A stretch of DNA of 64,000 nucleotides from Peptacetobacter sp. (GCF_029264495.1 NZ_JARIBH010000019.1:79140-143139); one strand, 5' to 3'. Counted from the stretch's first letter, positions 38,057 through 48,728 are shown. Translations and numbers: made by a program. The notes: generated by a model from the letters alone, not told the origin.

Positions 38057-38317
38057 ATGATAACAAACAAAGCAGAAATAATCAAAGAATTTGGAAGAAA
38101 AGAAGGAGATACTGGTTCTCCAGAAGTTCAGATAGCTATATTAACAGCTAGAATAAACGAATTAAATGAACACTTAAAAGTTCATAAAAAAGACCACCAC
38201 TCAAGAAGAGGTCTATTAAAAATGGTTGGTAAAAGAAGAAACTTACTTTCTTACTTAAAGAAAAACGATCTAGAAGGATACAGAGCGTTAATAGCAAAAT
38301 TAGGTTTAAGAAAATAA
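38057..38317 (+). CDS. rpsO: 30S ribosomal protein S15
   Basis: Primary 16S rRNA-binding protein of the 30S platform. It has the family core [20 protein letters not shown], the [18 protein letters not shown] segment and [12 protein letters not shown] at the end. The start is ATG 38057 with ACGGAGG upstream; a longer TTG reading runs through the structured leader and is not real. 86 residues, normal. It ends in its own terminator, before degV. Confidence 0.97.
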   Translation: MITNKAEIIKEFGRKEGDTGSPEVQIAILTARINELNEHLKVHKKDHHSRRGLLKMVGKRRNLLSYLKKNDLEGYRALIAKLGLRK

Positions 38318-38331
38318 TTTGTTTATCAGTA

Positions 38332-38361
38332 AAAAGCAGGTATATGATTACCTGCTTTTTT
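38332..38361 (+). terminator. rho-independent terminator after rpsO
   Basis: An 11-bp stem AAAAGCAGGTA/TACCTGCTTTT (38332-38342 with 38349-38359), 6-nt loop, T-run. Confidence 0.9.
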
Positions 38362-38447
38362 CAAATACAAATAAATATAAAATATAAAAAGTAAAAGAAG
38401 TGTGCTTTTCTTTTTTAAAGTTTAGTAATAACTAAAGGAGGTATAAT

Positions 38448-39290
38448 ATGAATATTCAATTATTATGCGATAGTCTATGTGATATACCGGAAGAAATAAT
38501 AGAAAAACCTTATTTAGAGATTGTTCCTCTTACGGTAATGTTTGACAATAGAGAATTCAAAGACGGTATCGACATAAGTAAAGAAGAATTTTATGAAAGG
38601 GTAAAATCCACAGGAGAAATACCTAAGACTTCTCAAGCGACATATATAGATTTTAAAGAAGTTTTTGATAAGTATACTTCACAAGGCAAAAAAATCATAT
38701 GTATAACAGGTTCTTCAAAATCATCAGGGACTTTCCAAAGTGCTAGTTTGGCTAAAGATGATTGTAATGAAGGTGATATAGAAGTATTCGATACTTTAAA
38801 TTTATCATTAGGAAGTGGTCAGTACGTTATAAAGGCATGTGAAATGTTAGAAGAAGGAAAAAGTTATGAAGAAATAATAGATGGACTTGAAACTATGAGA
38901 GAAAGTGTAAAACTATTATTTGTTCCATCAACACTTACATATTTACAAAAAAGTGGACGTGTTCCTAGTGCTACAGCTATGATAGGAAATCTTTTACATG
39001 TAAAACCATTATTTAATGTTGAAAATGGTGATATAAAAATGTTAGAAAAAATAAGAGGCTCTAAAAGAGTGCCTTCTATAATGGTTGATACATTAATAAA
39101 AATGAACAATGGTAATTTAGAAGATAAAATAGTTACTATAGGTTGTGGTTCTAACTATGAAGATGTAAAAGGTCTTGAAGAAGAAGTTAGAAAAAAAATA
39201 AAAGCTAGAAAAGTAATGTTTACTAGAGGTGGAGTATGTATTTGTTCACATACTGGACCTGATATAATAGCATTGAGTAGCTCTATTTAA
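38448..39290 (+). CDS. DegV family fatty-acid-binding protein
   Basis: DegV/FakB-like protein that binds a fatty acid, in some species for the FakA kinase. Typical pieces: LLCDSLCDIPEEI at the N terminus (usually a DS/TS-DL start), FYERVKSTGEIPKTSQ with the lipid-contact TSQ, ITGSSKSSGTFQSA, and FVPSTLTYLQKSGRV. 280 residues, a normal length. ATG 38448 with AAAGGAGG. It sits between rpsO and pnp, which are neighbours in many bacteria. No fakA partner is in the window. Confidence 0.92.
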   Translation: MNIQLLCDSLCDIPEEIIEKPYLEIVPLTVMFDNREFKDGIDISKEEFYERVKSTGEIPKTSQATYIDFKEVFDKYTSQGKKIICITGSSKSSGTFQSASLAKDDCNEGDIEVFDTLNLSLGSGQYVIKACEMLEEGKSYEEIIDGLETMRESVKLLFVPSTLTYLQKSGRVPSATAMIGNLLHVKPLFNVENGDIKMLEKIRGSKRVPSIMVDTLIKMNNGNLEDKIVTIGCGSNYEDVKGLEEEVRKKIKARKVMFTRGGVCICSHTGPDIIALSSSI

Positions 39291-39404
39291 AAAATTTATT
39301 TTTATTTCAATTTTAAAAAAATATATTTATTGTAGAAGTAATATATTTTTGATAATATATTATTGAAAAGAGTTAAACGGAAGAATTAGGAGGAAAAGTA
39401 TATT

Positions 39405-41492
39405 ATGGTTGAACATAGAATATATACTACAGAATTTGCTGGAAGAGAGCTTTCTGTAGAAGTAGGAAAAATATGTGAAATGACTAATGGAAACTGTATA
39501 GTTAAGTATGGTGATAGTGTAGTCATGGTTAATACAACAAAATCAGCAGAACCTAGAGATGGAATAGATTTCTTCCCTCTAAGTGTTGATTATGAAGAAA
39601 AATTATATTCAGTAGGTAAAATACCTGGTGGATTCTTAAAAAGAGAAGGAAAACCTTCTGAAAAAGCGATATTAACATCAAGATTAATAGATAGACCAAT
39701 AAGACCATTATTCCCAAAAGGATTTAGAAATGATGTTCAGGTAGTTGCAACTGTTCTTTCAGTAGATCAGGATTGTACACCAGATATAGTTGCTATGATA
39801 GGTTCATCAGTAGCACTTTCAATATCTGATATACCATTTAATGGTCCAACAGGATCTGTTTGTATAGGTTTAGTTGATGGAGAATTTGTAGTTAATCCTA
39901 ATGCAGAACAGAGAGAAAAAAGCGAAATGCATTTAGTTGTATCAGGTACAAAAGATGCAATAATGATGGTTGAAGCTGGTGCTCAAGAAGTTTCAGAAGA
40001 TACAATGTTAAAAGCTATATTATTTGCTCATGAGCATATTAAAAAAATAGTTGAATTCATAGAAGAAATAGTGGCAGGTTCAGGAAAAGAAAAACAAGAA
40101 GTAAAATTATATCATGCTGATGAAGAAATAGAAAATCAGGTAAAAGAATTTGCTTCAGCTAAAATGAGAGAAGCTGTTAAAACTGTTGAAAAAATGGAAA
40201 GAATGGAAAATATGGACAAAGTTAAAGAAGAAACATTTGCCCATTTTGAAGAAGTTTTAGAAAACTTTGAAGAAGTAGCTGGAGATATAGAAGATGTATT
40301 ACAAGCTATAATAAAAGATGAAGTAAGATCTTTAATATCAGACGAAGAAATAAGACCAGATAACAGAAAATTTAATGAAATAAGACCTATATGGTGCGAA
40401 ACTGGTATGATACCAAGAACTCATGGTTCAGCAATATTTACAAGAGGACAAACTCAGGTAATGAACTTAGCGACATTAGGTGCTTTAGGAGATGTTCAAA
40501 AACTTGATGGACTAGATGAAGAAGAAAATAAAAGATATATGCATCATTACAATTTCCCAGCTTACTCAGTTGGTGAAGCTAGACCATCTAGAGGTCCAGG
40601 AAGAAGAGAAATAGGTCATGGTGCACTTGCAGAAAGAGCATTATTACCTGTAATACCATCTCAAGAAGATTTCCCATATGCAATTAGATTAGTTTCAGAA
40701 GTATTAAGCTCAAATGGTTCAACTTCTCAGGCAAGTGTTTGTGCATCAACACTTTCACTACTTGATGCTGGTGTACCTATAAAAGATATGGTAGCTGGTA
40801 TAGCTATGGGTCTTATAAAACATCATGATAAAGTAGTTGTACTTTCTGATATACAAGGAATGGAAGACCATTTAGGAGATATGGACTTTAAAGTTGCTGG
40901 TACAGAACATGGTATAACAGCTATACAGATGGATATAAAAATAGATGGTATAGATGAAGATATCTTAAGAAGAGCTCTTGCACAAGCTAGAGAAGGTAGA
41001 ATGCATATACTTGGAGAAATGAGAAAAGTAATATCTGAGCCAAGAGCAGAACTTTCTCCATATGCACCAAAAATAGAAAGAATGAATATAAATCCAGACA
41101 AAATAAAAGATGTAATAGGACCTGGTGGAAAAGTTATAACTAAAATAATAGATGAAACTGGTGTAAAAATAGACATCGAACAGACTGGTGAAGTTTATAT
41201 AGCTGGTGTAGAAAAAGAAATGATAGAAAAAGCAAAAGAACTTATAAATAACATAGTTGCTGAAGCAGAAGTTGGAAAAGTATACACAGGAAAAGTAACT
41301 AGAATAATGAATTTTGGTGCTTTTATGGAAATACTTCCTGGAAAAGAAGGTCTACTTCATGTTTCTCAGATATCAAAAGAAAGAGTAAATAATGTTGAAG
41401 ATGTTCTAAGTATAGGAGACGAATTAGAAGTTAAAGTAACTGAAATAGATGAAAAAGGAAGAATAAATCTTTCTAGAAAAGTTCTTTTATAA
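39405..41492 (+). CDS. pnp: polyribonucleotide nucleotidyltransferase (PNPase)
   Basis: 3'-5' phosphorolytic exoribonuclease. Two RNase PH domains flank a helical linker ([20 protein letters not shown] in the first; [12 protein letters not shown] and the [14 protein letters not shown] run in the second). A KH domain ([18 protein letters not shown]) and an S1 domain ([27 protein letters not shown]) close the protein. 695 residues, a normal length. ATG 39405 with TTAGGAGG. Closed by a terminator, so not joined to the protease gene. Confidence 0.98.
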   Translation: MVEHRIYTTEFAGRELSVEVGKICEMTNGNCIVKYGDSVVMVNTTKSAEPRDGIDFFPLSVDYEEKLYSVGKIPGGFLKREGKPSEKAILTSRLIDRPIRPLFPKGFRNDVQVVATVLSVDQDCTPDIVAMIGSSVALSISDIPFNGPTGSVCIGLVDGEFVVNPNAEQREKSEMHLVVSGTKDAIMMVEAGAQEVSEDTMLKAILFAHEHIKKIVEFIEEIVAGSGKEKQEVKLYHADEEIENQVKEFASAKMREAVKTVEKMERMENMDKVKEETFAHFEEVLENFEEVAGDIEDVLQAIIKDEVRSLISDEEIRPDNRKFNEIRPIWCETGMIPRTHGSAIFTRGQTQVMNLATLGALGDVQKLDGLDEEENKRYMHHYNFPAYSVGEARPSRGPGRREIGHGALAERALLPVIPSQEDFPYAIRLVSEVLSSNGSTSQASVCASTLSLLDAGVPIKDMVAGIAMGLIKHHDKVVVLSDIQGMEDHLGDMDFKVAGTEHGITAIQMDIKIDGIDEDILRRALAQAREGRMHILGEMRKVISEPRAELSPYAPKIERMNINPDKIKDVIGPGGKVITKIIDETGVKIDIEQTGEVYIAGVEKEMIEKAKELINNIVAEAEVGKVYTGKVTRIMNFGAFMEILPGKEGLLHVSQISKERVNNVEDVLSIGDELEVKVTEIDEKGRINLSRKVLL

Positions 41493-41514
41493 AATTAAAT
41501 TACAAATAGAAAAT

Positions 41515-41547
41515 AAAGAGGGTGGATATAATCCATTCTCTTTTTTT
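41515..41547 (+). terminator. rho-independent terminator after pnp
   Basis: A 13-bp stem with two G-U pairs (41515-41527 with 41531-41543), 3-nt loop and a T7 tail. Confidence 0.85.
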
Positions 41548-41663
41548 ATTTTAAATATTATAATTAAATGTATTAGATTAAATATTAAATAATGTTGGTT
41601 GATAATAATTAAAAGCTAAATTATAATTATATAATGGAGTTAATAAAATGTTTTGGAGGAGTT

Positions 41664-42911
41664 ATGTATAAAACAAAAAAATTAAAAAATGGATTGACTA
41701 TTATAGCTGAGGAAATTCCATATTTAAAATCAATTGCTATGGGAGTATGGATTAAAGCTGGAATAAAAACAGAAGAAGGATATGTTGATGGAGTATCTCA
41801 CTTTATAGAACATATGATGTTTAAAGGAACAAAAAGCAGAACATCTAAAAAACTGGTAGCAGAAATTGAAAACTTAGGTGGAGTAATCAATGCTTTTACA
41901 GGAAGAGAATGTACATGTTATTATGTTAGACTCCTTGATGAACATTTAGACAAAGGAATAGATATCTTATCTGATATGATTTTGAACTCTAAATTTGATG
42001 AAAAAGATATTGAAAAAGAAAAGAGTGTAATTATTGAAGAATTAAAAATGTATGAAGATTCTCCTGAAGATTTAGCATATGATATACTACTTGAAAAAGT
42101 TTACAATAATAAAGGAATTGGGAAAAATATTCTAGGAAATAGAGAATCTATAAATAGCATGAATAGAAATTCTATTTTAGAATATTTCAAGAAATTTTAT
42201 GTACCTAAAAATGCAGTAATATCTATATGTGGGAATTTCAACTTTGAAGATACTGTAGAAAAACTAGAGAAAAGTTTTTATAAATGGAATGGTGAAAAAC
42301 CAGATTTTGAAAATGTACAAAATGAAATTTTTACACCTACAATTATAAAAAAAGAAAAAGAGTATGAGCAGACAAATTTAGCAATATGCTTTGAATGTAG
42401 TAATATAGGCTCTGATTCAAAAGATGTTTACACACTAGATATTATAAATAATATACTTGGAGGAAGTTCTACATCTAGATTATTCCAAAAAATTAGAGAA
42501 GATGAAGGATTAGTCTACTCAATATATTCAGAACAAGAGTTTTATCAAAATAAAGCTGAATTAGGGATATATGCTAGTATGAGTTCGGAAAATTTAGAAG
42601 AAGTTTATAAATTAATAAAAAAAGAGATAAACTTGTTTAGAGAAAAGGGAATAACAGAAGAAGAACTTAAAAACTCAAAAGAACAATTAAAAGGTGAGTT
42701 TATGCTTGGAATGGAGAGCAATGAAAGTAGAATGGAAACTATTGGTAAATCAATGCTTATAACTGGGAAAGTAGAAACTATGGAAGATGTCGTAAATGGA
42801 CTAAATTCAATAACTATGGAGGATATAAATAGAGTTATTGATGAGGTAGTGAATATAAACAAAATGGGTGTTTGTGTAGTAGGAAAAAATATAGATTGTA
42901 TAGAATTATAA
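41664..42911 (+). CDS. M16 family zinc peptidase (PqqL/YmxG-like)
   Basis: Inverzincin-type peptidase. The inverted zinc motif HxxEH is at H46, E49 and H50 (VSHFIEHMMFKGT), with the downstream acidic ligand in the VIIEELKMYEDSPEDL region. The second half has the inactive-domain motif GGSSTSRLFQKIREDEGLVYS. The start is ATG 41664, with TTTGGAGGAG upstream, rather than the ATG at 41634. 415 residues. Homologues near pnp and lysC are common in Firmicutes. The natural substrate is unknown. Confidence 0.93.
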   Translation: MYKTKKLKNGLTIIAEEIPYLKSIAMGVWIKAGIKTEEGYVDGVSHFIEHMMFKGTKSRTSKKLVAEIENLGGVINAFTGRECTCYYVRLLDEHLDKGIDILSDMILNSKFDEKDIEKEKSVIIEELKMYEDSPEDLAYDILLEKVYNNKGIGKNILGNRESINSMNRNSILEYFKKFYVPKNAVISICGNFNFEDTVEKLEKSFYKWNGEKPDFENVQNEIFTPTIIKKEKEYEQTNLAICFECSNIGSDSKDVYTLDIINNILGGSSTSRLFQKIREDEGLVYSIYSEQEFYQNKAELGIYASMSSENLEEVYKLIKKEINLFREKGITEEELKNSKEQLKGEFMLGMESNESRMETIGKSMLITGKVETMEDVVNGLNSITMEDINRVIDEVVNINKMGVCVVGKNIDCIEL

Positions 42912-43006
42912 AAAATATTTCAAAATAAAAATAAGATAAAAACTATAGAATTATAAAAAATATTTTTAAATTAATATGATATAGAAAGTAATTTTAGGAG
43001 GAAAAA

Positions 43007-44212
43007 ATGAATATAATAGTTCAGAAATTTGGTGGCACTTCAGTAGCTAATTTTGAAAAAATGGCTGAAGTATGTGAAATAGTAAAAAAAACAAAAGAAA
43101 AAGGAAAAGATGTAGTTATGGTCGTATCAGCTATGGGTAGAAAAGGAGATCCATATGCTACAGATACTTTATTAAGTTTACTTGGAGAAGTAACAGATAA
43201 ACCAAATGATAGAGAAAAAGATATGCTGATGTCTTGTGGAGAAATAATATCTTCAACTCTTATGGCAAGTATGCTTACAGCAAAGGGAATAGAAGCTGTT
43301 GCATTTACAGGAAAGCAAGCTGGAATGATGACAGATGGAGTTTATTCAAATGCGAAAATAAAAGATATAGAGCCAAATAGAATCAAAGATGAATTAGAAA
43401 AAGGAAAGGTAGTGGTTGTAGCAGGATTCCAAGGTGGAGATGATAAAGGAGATATAAATACTCTTGGAAGAGGAGGTTCTGATACATCAGCAGTTGCACT
43501 TGGAAAGGCACTTAATTGTAAATATGTAGAAATTTATACTGATGTCGATGGAATAATGACTGCAGATCCTAGAGTAGAGCCTAATGCTAAAGTATTAGAT
43601 TATATAGATTATGAAGAAGTATTCCAAATGGCAGATAAAGGTGCAAAAGTTATACATCCAAGAGCAGTTCAGATAGCAAAAGATGGAAACATAACTTTAG
43701 CTATAAAAAACACTTTAAACCCTAAACATGAAGGTACAAAAATTTGTTCAATGAAAGATGTTGAAAATAAAGGATTTGAATGTTGCTGTAAGCAAGAAAG
43801 ATTTGCAGTAGCTAATAAAAAAGATATAGTTCAAGTTAAAATTAAAGCTAATGGAAATTTCACAAAAATTTTATCTGAAATGGAAAAAGAAAATATAAGT
43901 ATGGATATGATAAATTTCTTTATAGATGAGAAAGCATTTGTAATAGATAGAAAAGATGAGAAAAAATTAGAAAAAATATTAAAAGATAATAAAGCTGATT
44001 ATAAAATAAAAACTAATTGTGCAAAAGTTACATTAATTGGTTCTTTTATGACCGGAATTCCTGGTGTAATGTCTAAAGTTGCAAAAGGATTTTCTGATGA
44101 AGGAATACCTCTTTTACAAACATCTGATTCAAATATGACAATATCTTGTTTAGTAGAAGAAAAATATATGGAAAGTGCGGTACATGCTATACACAATAAA
44201 TTTTGTTGTTAA
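43007..44212 (+). CDS. aspartate kinase
   Basis: Phosphorylates aspartate, the first step to lysine, threonine, methionine and diaminopimelate. Catalytic motifs: VQKFGGTSVANFEKM at the N terminus, MSCGEIISSTLM, and LGRGGSDTSAVAL with the TDVDGIMTADPRV stretch. Two ACT domains follow (about residues 265-400) for feedback control; the inhibitor cannot be told. 401 residues. ATG 43007 with TTAGGAGG. Only 95 bp precede it, with no lysine riboswitch, so regulation must differ from a riboswitch-controlled lysC. Confidence 0.95.
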   Translation: MNIIVQKFGGTSVANFEKMAEVCEIVKKTKEKGKDVVMVVSAMGRKGDPYATDTLLSLLGEVTDKPNDREKDMLMSCGEIISSTLMASMLTAKGIEAVAFTGKQAGMMTDGVYSNAKIKDIEPNRIKDELEKGKVVVVAGFQGGDDKGDINTLGRGGSDTSAVALGKALNCKYVEIYTDVDGIMTADPRVEPNAKVLDYIDYEEVFQMADKGAKVIHPRAVQIAKDGNITLAIKNTLNPKHEGTKICSMKDVENKGFECCCKQERFAVANKKDIVQVKIKANGNFTKILSEMEKENISMDMINFFIDEKAFVIDRKDEKKLEKILKDNKADYKIKTNCAKVTLIGSFMTGIPGVMSKVAKGFSDEGIPLLQTSDSNMTISCLVEEKYMESAVHAIHNKFCC

Positions 44213-44329
44213 AATATGTAAATTTGTTTAATAAGCAATATATATGATATAATAATAAGATAACAATTTAAGTTATTGACTTTATAATTGCTTTAAATTA
44301 CAAATATGAAAAGAAAAGGAGTGATATTT

Positions 44330-46801
44330 TTGGCGAGTTTAAAGAAAAAGAAAAAAAGAAAAAAGAAACAAAAAGTAAGATTTAACTCAGAATATCATAA
44401 TCTTATAACTATATTTTTAGGTATATTCCTTTTATACAGTTTAAATTCTAACTCTATGGGATGGATACCAGTATTTATGCAAAATTTATTTAAAGGAATA
44501 TTTGGAGGACTTGCAATATTTGTTCCAATACTTCTTATAATAACTGGTATTTTAGGATTTATGGATGGAAATGAATATATTTATCGACTTAGAAAAACAA
44601 AGGTATACTATTTAATTATTTTATTTTTATTTGTATTCTATGGTCTTTTCAATGCAAATAGTATAGTTATAGACAGTCCATTTAAACAGAGTATGATGAC
44701 AGAAATAATACATCAAGGTGTAAATGGAAATGGATGTGGTCTTATATCCACAGTAATAGTTTATTATATGTGTAAAATATTTGGAACAGCAGGTGCTTGG
44801 TTAGTAAGTATTTTTGCATTGATAATAAGCATAGTATATATATCAGATATATCTGTAAAAGATATGTTTATTAAGTTTAAGGAAACTAAAAATAGTGGTC
44901 TTTCTCCAAAAGAAAGGTTTGGAAAAATAAAAGATGCAGCACTTAATTTAGTGACAGATGAAGTTGATGAAATGGATGATAAGACTATGATTGCCAAAGA
45001 AGAGAAAAAAGGTGTCTTTGGAGGCATAAAAGAAAGACTAAAACATGATAACGAAAGTATATCTCAAGAAGATGATGAATTCAATGATGACAAGACTATA
45101 AAAATAGTGGGATTCAATAAGGCTGAAGATGACTATTTAGAAATTCTTGAAGGAACTCAAAGTATGTCTGAACTAGATGTATTAAAAGAATTACAAAATC
45201 AAGAAAAGACTTTTGATAAAAAAGAAAAAATGGAAGATACTAATCCTTCGATGAGTAATTTTTCAATGAATAATAATGATATAAAGAATTATAATAGTCC
45301 TTTTGAAAAAGAAAAAAATGTAAATAAAATCTCTCCTTTAGAATCTACAATGTCATTTGAAACTAAGGCAGATAATGAAAAATATAAAAATTATACTCTA
45401 CCACCTGTAACACTTTTAAATAAAGTAAATAAAAAATCTAATGAAAATGTAAAAAAAGCTGTCATAAAAAATGCAGGTTTATTAGAAAAAACTCTTTCTG
45501 ATTTTGGAGTAGATGCTTCTATAAGTCAAGTTACAGTAGGTCCTACAATAACTAGATATGAAGTACAACCTAAACCAGGTGTAAAGGTTAGTAAAATCGT
45601 AAATTTAACTGATGATATAGCACTAAGTTTAGCAGCAAGAAGTATAAGAATAGAAGCTCCTATTCCTGGGAAAAATGCTATAGGAATAGAAGTTCCAAAT
45701 GAAGAAACACAAATGGTTGGAATAAGAGAAATAATAGAAAGTCCAGAATTTAAAAACTTTAAATCACCATTAGCAATGGGACTTGGTAAAGATGTTTCTG
45801 GAAAAATATTTGTAAGTGACATAGCAAAAATGCCACATTTATTAATTGCAGGTTCAACAGGTTCAGGTAAAAGTGTATGTGTAAATACTCTTATAAATAG
45901 TATTATATTCAAAGCAAAACCTGATGAAGTAAAATTGCTTTTAATAGATCCTAAAGTTGTAGAGCTTTCTAATTATAATGGAATACCACATCTTCTTATA
46001 CCAGTAGTAACAGATCCTTCAAAAGCTGCAAATGCTTTAAATTGGGCGGTTACAGAAATGAATAGAAGATATAAGGCATTTAGCGATACAGGCTCAAGAG
46101 ATATAAAAAGTTATAATGAAAAAGCTGAAGAAAAAATGCCTAGTATAGTAATTATAATAGATGAGTTAGCAGACCTTATGATGACTAGTGCAAAAGAAGT
46201 AGAAGATTATATTTGTAGGTTAGCTCAGAAAGCAAGAGCAGCAGGTATGCATCTTGTAATAGCTACACAAAGACCTTCAGTAGATGTAATAACAGGTGTA
46301 ATAAAAGCAAATATACCTTCAAGAATAGCATTTGCAGTATCATCTCAAACAGATTCTAGAACAATTTTAGATATGGGAGGAGCAGAAAAACTTCTTGGAA
46401 AAGGAGATATGTTATTCTATCCTTTAGGTGCTGCAAAACCAGAAAGACTTCAGGGAGCTTTTATTTCTGAATCAGAACTTTCAAATGTAATAGACTATGT
46501 AAAATCACAATTTAAAGATGAAGAAGTTAAGTATGAAGAAGATATACTTGAAACTATTTCATCAGTTAGAAATATTGAAGCTGATGATGCAGATGAATTA
46601 CTTTCAGAAGCTATTGAATTTGTAGTAAATAATGGACAGGCTTCATCATCTATGTTACAAAGAAAATTTAAAATAGGATTTAATAGAGCTGCTAGAATGA
46701 TTGATTCTATGGAAGAAAGAGGAATAGTAGGTCAAAATGAAGGTAGTAAACCTAGAAAAGTTCTTATATCTAAAGAACAATTAGAAGAAATGAAAAAATA
46801 A
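44330..46801 (+). CDS. ftsK: DNA translocase FtsK/SpoIIIE
   Basis: Septum-associated motor that pumps chromosomal DNA at division. A lysine-rich N terminus is followed by about four membrane helices (to about residue 180) and an acidic, poorly conserved linker. The motor has the Walker A region IAGSTGSGKSVCVN near residue 505 and IIIDELADLMM, then ATQRPSVDVITGVIKANIPS. A C-terminal gamma winged helix reads SMLQRKFKIGFNRAARMID. I choose TTG 44330 with AAAGGAG upstream; a reading from ATG 44306 starts before that site. 823 residues. Confidence 0.96.
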   Translation: MASLKKKKKRKKKQKVRFNSEYHNLITIFLGIFLLYSLNSNSMGWIPVFMQNLFKGIFGGLAIFVPILLIITGILGFMDGNEYIYRLRKTKVYYLIILFLFVFYGLFNANSIVIDSPFKQSMMTEIIHQGVNGNGCGLISTVIVYYMCKIFGTAGAWLVSIFALIISIVYISDISVKDMFIKFKETKNSGLSPKERFGKIKDAALNLVTDEVDEMDDKTMIAKEEKKGVFGGIKERLKHDNESISQEDDEFNDDKTIKIVGFNKAEDDYLEILEGTQSMSELDVLKELQNQEKTFDKKEKMEDTNPSMSNFSMNNNDIKNYNSPFEKEKNVNKISPLESTMSFETKADNEKYKNYTLPPVTLLNKVNKKSNENVKKAVIKNAGLLEKTLSDFGVDASISQVTVGPTITRYEVQPKPGVKVSKIVNLTDDIALSLAARSIRIEAPIPGKNAIGIEVPNEETQMVGIREIIESPEFKNFKSPLAMGLGKDVSGKIFVSDIAKMPHLLIAGSTGSGKSVCVNTLINSIIFKAKPDEVKLLLIDPKVVELSNYNGIPHLLIPVVTDPSKAANALNWAVTEMNRRYKAFSDTGSRDIKSYNEKAEEKMPSIVIIIDELADLMMTSAKEVEDYICRLAQKARAAGMHLVIATQRPSVDVITGVIKANIPSRIAFAVSSQTDSRTILDMGGAEKLLGKGDMLFYPLGAAKPERLQGAFISESELSNVIDYVKSQFKDEEVKYEEDILETISSVRNIEADDADELLSEAIEFVVNNGQASSSMLQRKFKIGFNRAARMIDSMEERGIVGQNEGSKPRKVLISKEQLEEMKK

Positions 46802-46812
46802 TATGATATAAA

Positions 46813-46844
46813 AATTAAGGTGGATATTATCATCCACCTTAATT
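46813..46844 (+). repeat. inverted repeat without T-run between ftsK and rimO
   Basis: AATTAAGGTGGAT (46813-46825) and ATCCACCTTAATT (46832-46844) are a perfect 13-bp inverted repeat with a 6-nt loop. The right arm is followed by CTAAGTTG, not a T-run, so it is a poor intrinsic terminator. It could be an mRNA processing or stability hairpin, or a protein-binding palindrome. Confidence 0.75.
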
Positions 46845-46864
46845 CTAAGTTGAAAGGAGAATAA

Positions 46865-48202
46865 ATGTTAAAAATAGCACTAGAATCCCTTGGATGTTCA
46901 AAAAATCTAATGGATGCAGAGATAATGACTGGTATCTTAAAAGAAAAAGGATACGAATTTGTAATGGAATTTGAAGAAGCTGATATAATAATAGTAAACA
47001 CATGTGGATTTATAAGGGATGCAAAACAAGAATCAATAGATACTATAGTTGAATTATCTCAACTAAAAGAAGAAGGAAAATTAAAATACTTAATAGTAAC
47101 AGGATGTCTAGCACAAAGATATGCAGAAGAATTATTAGAAGAAATTCCAGAAATAGATGCAATGGTTGGAACTGGAAACTTTATGAATATATCTGAAATC
47201 ATAGATAGACTAGAAAATGAAAAAAGTGTAACAGAAGTAGGAAATATAGAATTCACTTTTGATGAAACTTTACCAAGATATGTTTCTACTCCAGAACATA
47301 TGGCATATCTTAAAATAGGAGAAGGATGTTCAAATCATTGTACTTACTGTATAATACCAAAGTTAAGAGGTAAATATAGAAGTAGAAAAATAGAAGATAT
47401 TGTAAAAGAAGCAAAAGAACTTTCAAAAAAAGGAGTAAAGGAACTAGTAGTAATTGCTCAAGATACTACTAGATACGGGGAAGATTTATATGGAGAAGCT
47501 AAATTACCAGAACTATTAGAAGAATTAGCTTCTATAGAAGGTATAAAATGGATTAGAATAATGTATTCTTATCCAGAATCTATAACAGAAAAATTGATAG
47601 ATGTAATGGCAGCACACGATAATATATGTAGTTATTTTGACATGCCTATACAGCATGCAAGTAATAGAGTGCTAAAAAGAATGAATAGAAGAACTTCTAA
47701 AGAAGATATAAGATCAAAAGTTGAGATGATAAGAAATAAAATACCAAATGCTACTATAAGAACGACTGTTATAGTAGGTTTCCCTGGTGAAACAGAAGAA
47801 GATTTAGAAGAATTAATAGACTTTATGAAAGAAATAAAATTTGATAGATTAGGAGCTTTTGCATATTCAAGAGAAGAAAATACTCCAGCAGATAGAATGG
47901 ATGGACACATGGACGAAGAAATAAAAGAAGAAAGAAGAGAAAGAGTCATGTTGGTTCAACAAGAAATTTCTGAACAAATAAACAAAGAAAGAGAAGGAAA
48001 AGTTTTAGAAGTTTTAATAGAAGAAAATGCTGAAGAAGGAATTTTTGTTGGAAGAACAGAGGGAGATGCAGAAGATATAGATAGCGTAGTTTATGTAAAT
48101 TCTGATAGAGAACTAGAAATTGGTAGTTTTGTAAATGTTTATATAACAGAAGCTATGGAATATGATTTGATAGGAGATGTTGTAGATGAACTTGCCAAAT
48201 AA
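46865..48202 (+). CDS. rimO: ribosomal protein S12 methylthiotransferase RimO
   Basis: Radical-SAM enzyme that methylthiolates an Asp of ribosomal protein S12. The N-terminal UPF0004 domain has cluster cysteines C11, C47 and C81. The radical-SAM motif is C155, C159, C162 in EGCSNHCTYCIIPKLRG. A C-terminal TRAM domain follows. The LGCSKN start and RGKYRSR favour RimO over MiaB. 445 residues. ATG 46865 with AAAGGAG. Its end overlaps pgsA by 17 nt. Confidence 0.95.
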   Translation: MLKIALESLGCSKNLMDAEIMTGILKEKGYEFVMEFEEADIIIVNTCGFIRDAKQESIDTIVELSQLKEEGKLKYLIVTGCLAQRYAEELLEEIPEIDAMVGTGNFMNISEIIDRLENEKSVTEVGNIEFTFDETLPRYVSTPEHMAYLKIGEGCSNHCTYCIIPKLRGKYRSRKIEDIVKEAKELSKKGVKELVVIAQDTTRYGEDLYGEAKLPELLEELASIEGIKWIRIMYSYPESITEKLIDVMAAHDNICSYFDMPIQHASNRVLKRMNRRTSKEDIRSKVEMIRNKIPNATIRTTVIVGFPGETEEDLEELIDFMKEIKFDRLGAFAYSREENTPADRMDGHMDEEIKEERRERVMLVQQEISEQINKEREGKVLEVLIEENAEEGIFVGRTEGDAEDIDSVVYVNSDRELEIGSFVNVYITEAMEYDLIGDVVDELAK

Positions 48203-48728
48203 ATTGACTTTATTTAGAGTATTATTAATACCTATTCTTGTAATTGTAATGATGATGGACGTACCAGGAAAATTCTTAACAGCTTGTATAATATTTATAG
48301 TAGCATCAATAACAGATTTTTTAGATGGAAAAATTGCTAGAAAATATAATTTAGTAACAGACTTTGGTAAATTTATGGACCCTCTTGCAGATAAATTATT
48401 AGTAATATCAACTTTAATATGCATGATAGAAAATGATTTAGCATCAGGATGGATGGTAATTATAATAGTATCAAGAGAACTTGCAGTAAGTATTCTTAGA
48501 GCAATAGCAGCTGCGGATGGGACTGTTATAGCAGCTGGAAAAAGCGGTAAATGGAAAACTGCAACTCAAATGATATCAATAGTATTACTACTATTTGGTA
48601 GACATTTAGGAAATTTAACAGTATTAAAAGTAGGAAATGCATTACTTATAATATCAGTACTTCTTACTTTATATTCAGGATGGGAATATCTTTACGGAAA
48701 TAGACACGTATTTATGAATTCAAAATAA
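48186..48728 (+). CDS. pgsA: CDP-diacylglycerol-glycerol-3-phosphate 3-phosphatidyltransferase
   Basis: Membrane enzyme that makes phosphatidylglycerol-phosphate. The N terminus NLPNKLTLFRVLLIPI is typical. The CDP-alcohol phosphotransferase signature DG-x2-AR-x8-G-x3-D-x3-D is seen in FLDGKIARKYN, then GKFMDPLADK. About five hydrophobic helices. 180 residues. The ATG lies inside the rimO end, with GGAG upstream, so translation is coupled. The rimO-pgsA-recA order is common in Firmicutes. Confidence 0.95.
   Translation: MNLPNKLTLFRVLLIPILVIVMMMDVPGKFLTACIIFIVASITDFLDGKIARKYNLVTDFGKFMDPLADKLLVISTLICMIENDLASGWMVIIIVSRELAVSILRAIAAADGTVIAAGKSGKWKTATQMISIVLLLFGRHLGNLTVLKVGNALLIISVLLTLYSGWEYLYGNRHVFMNSK

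Noticed and set aside
42912..43006. Possible lysine riboswitch before the aspartate kinase gene
   Set aside because: Only 95 bp are available and none of the conserved lysine-riboswitch segments is seen.
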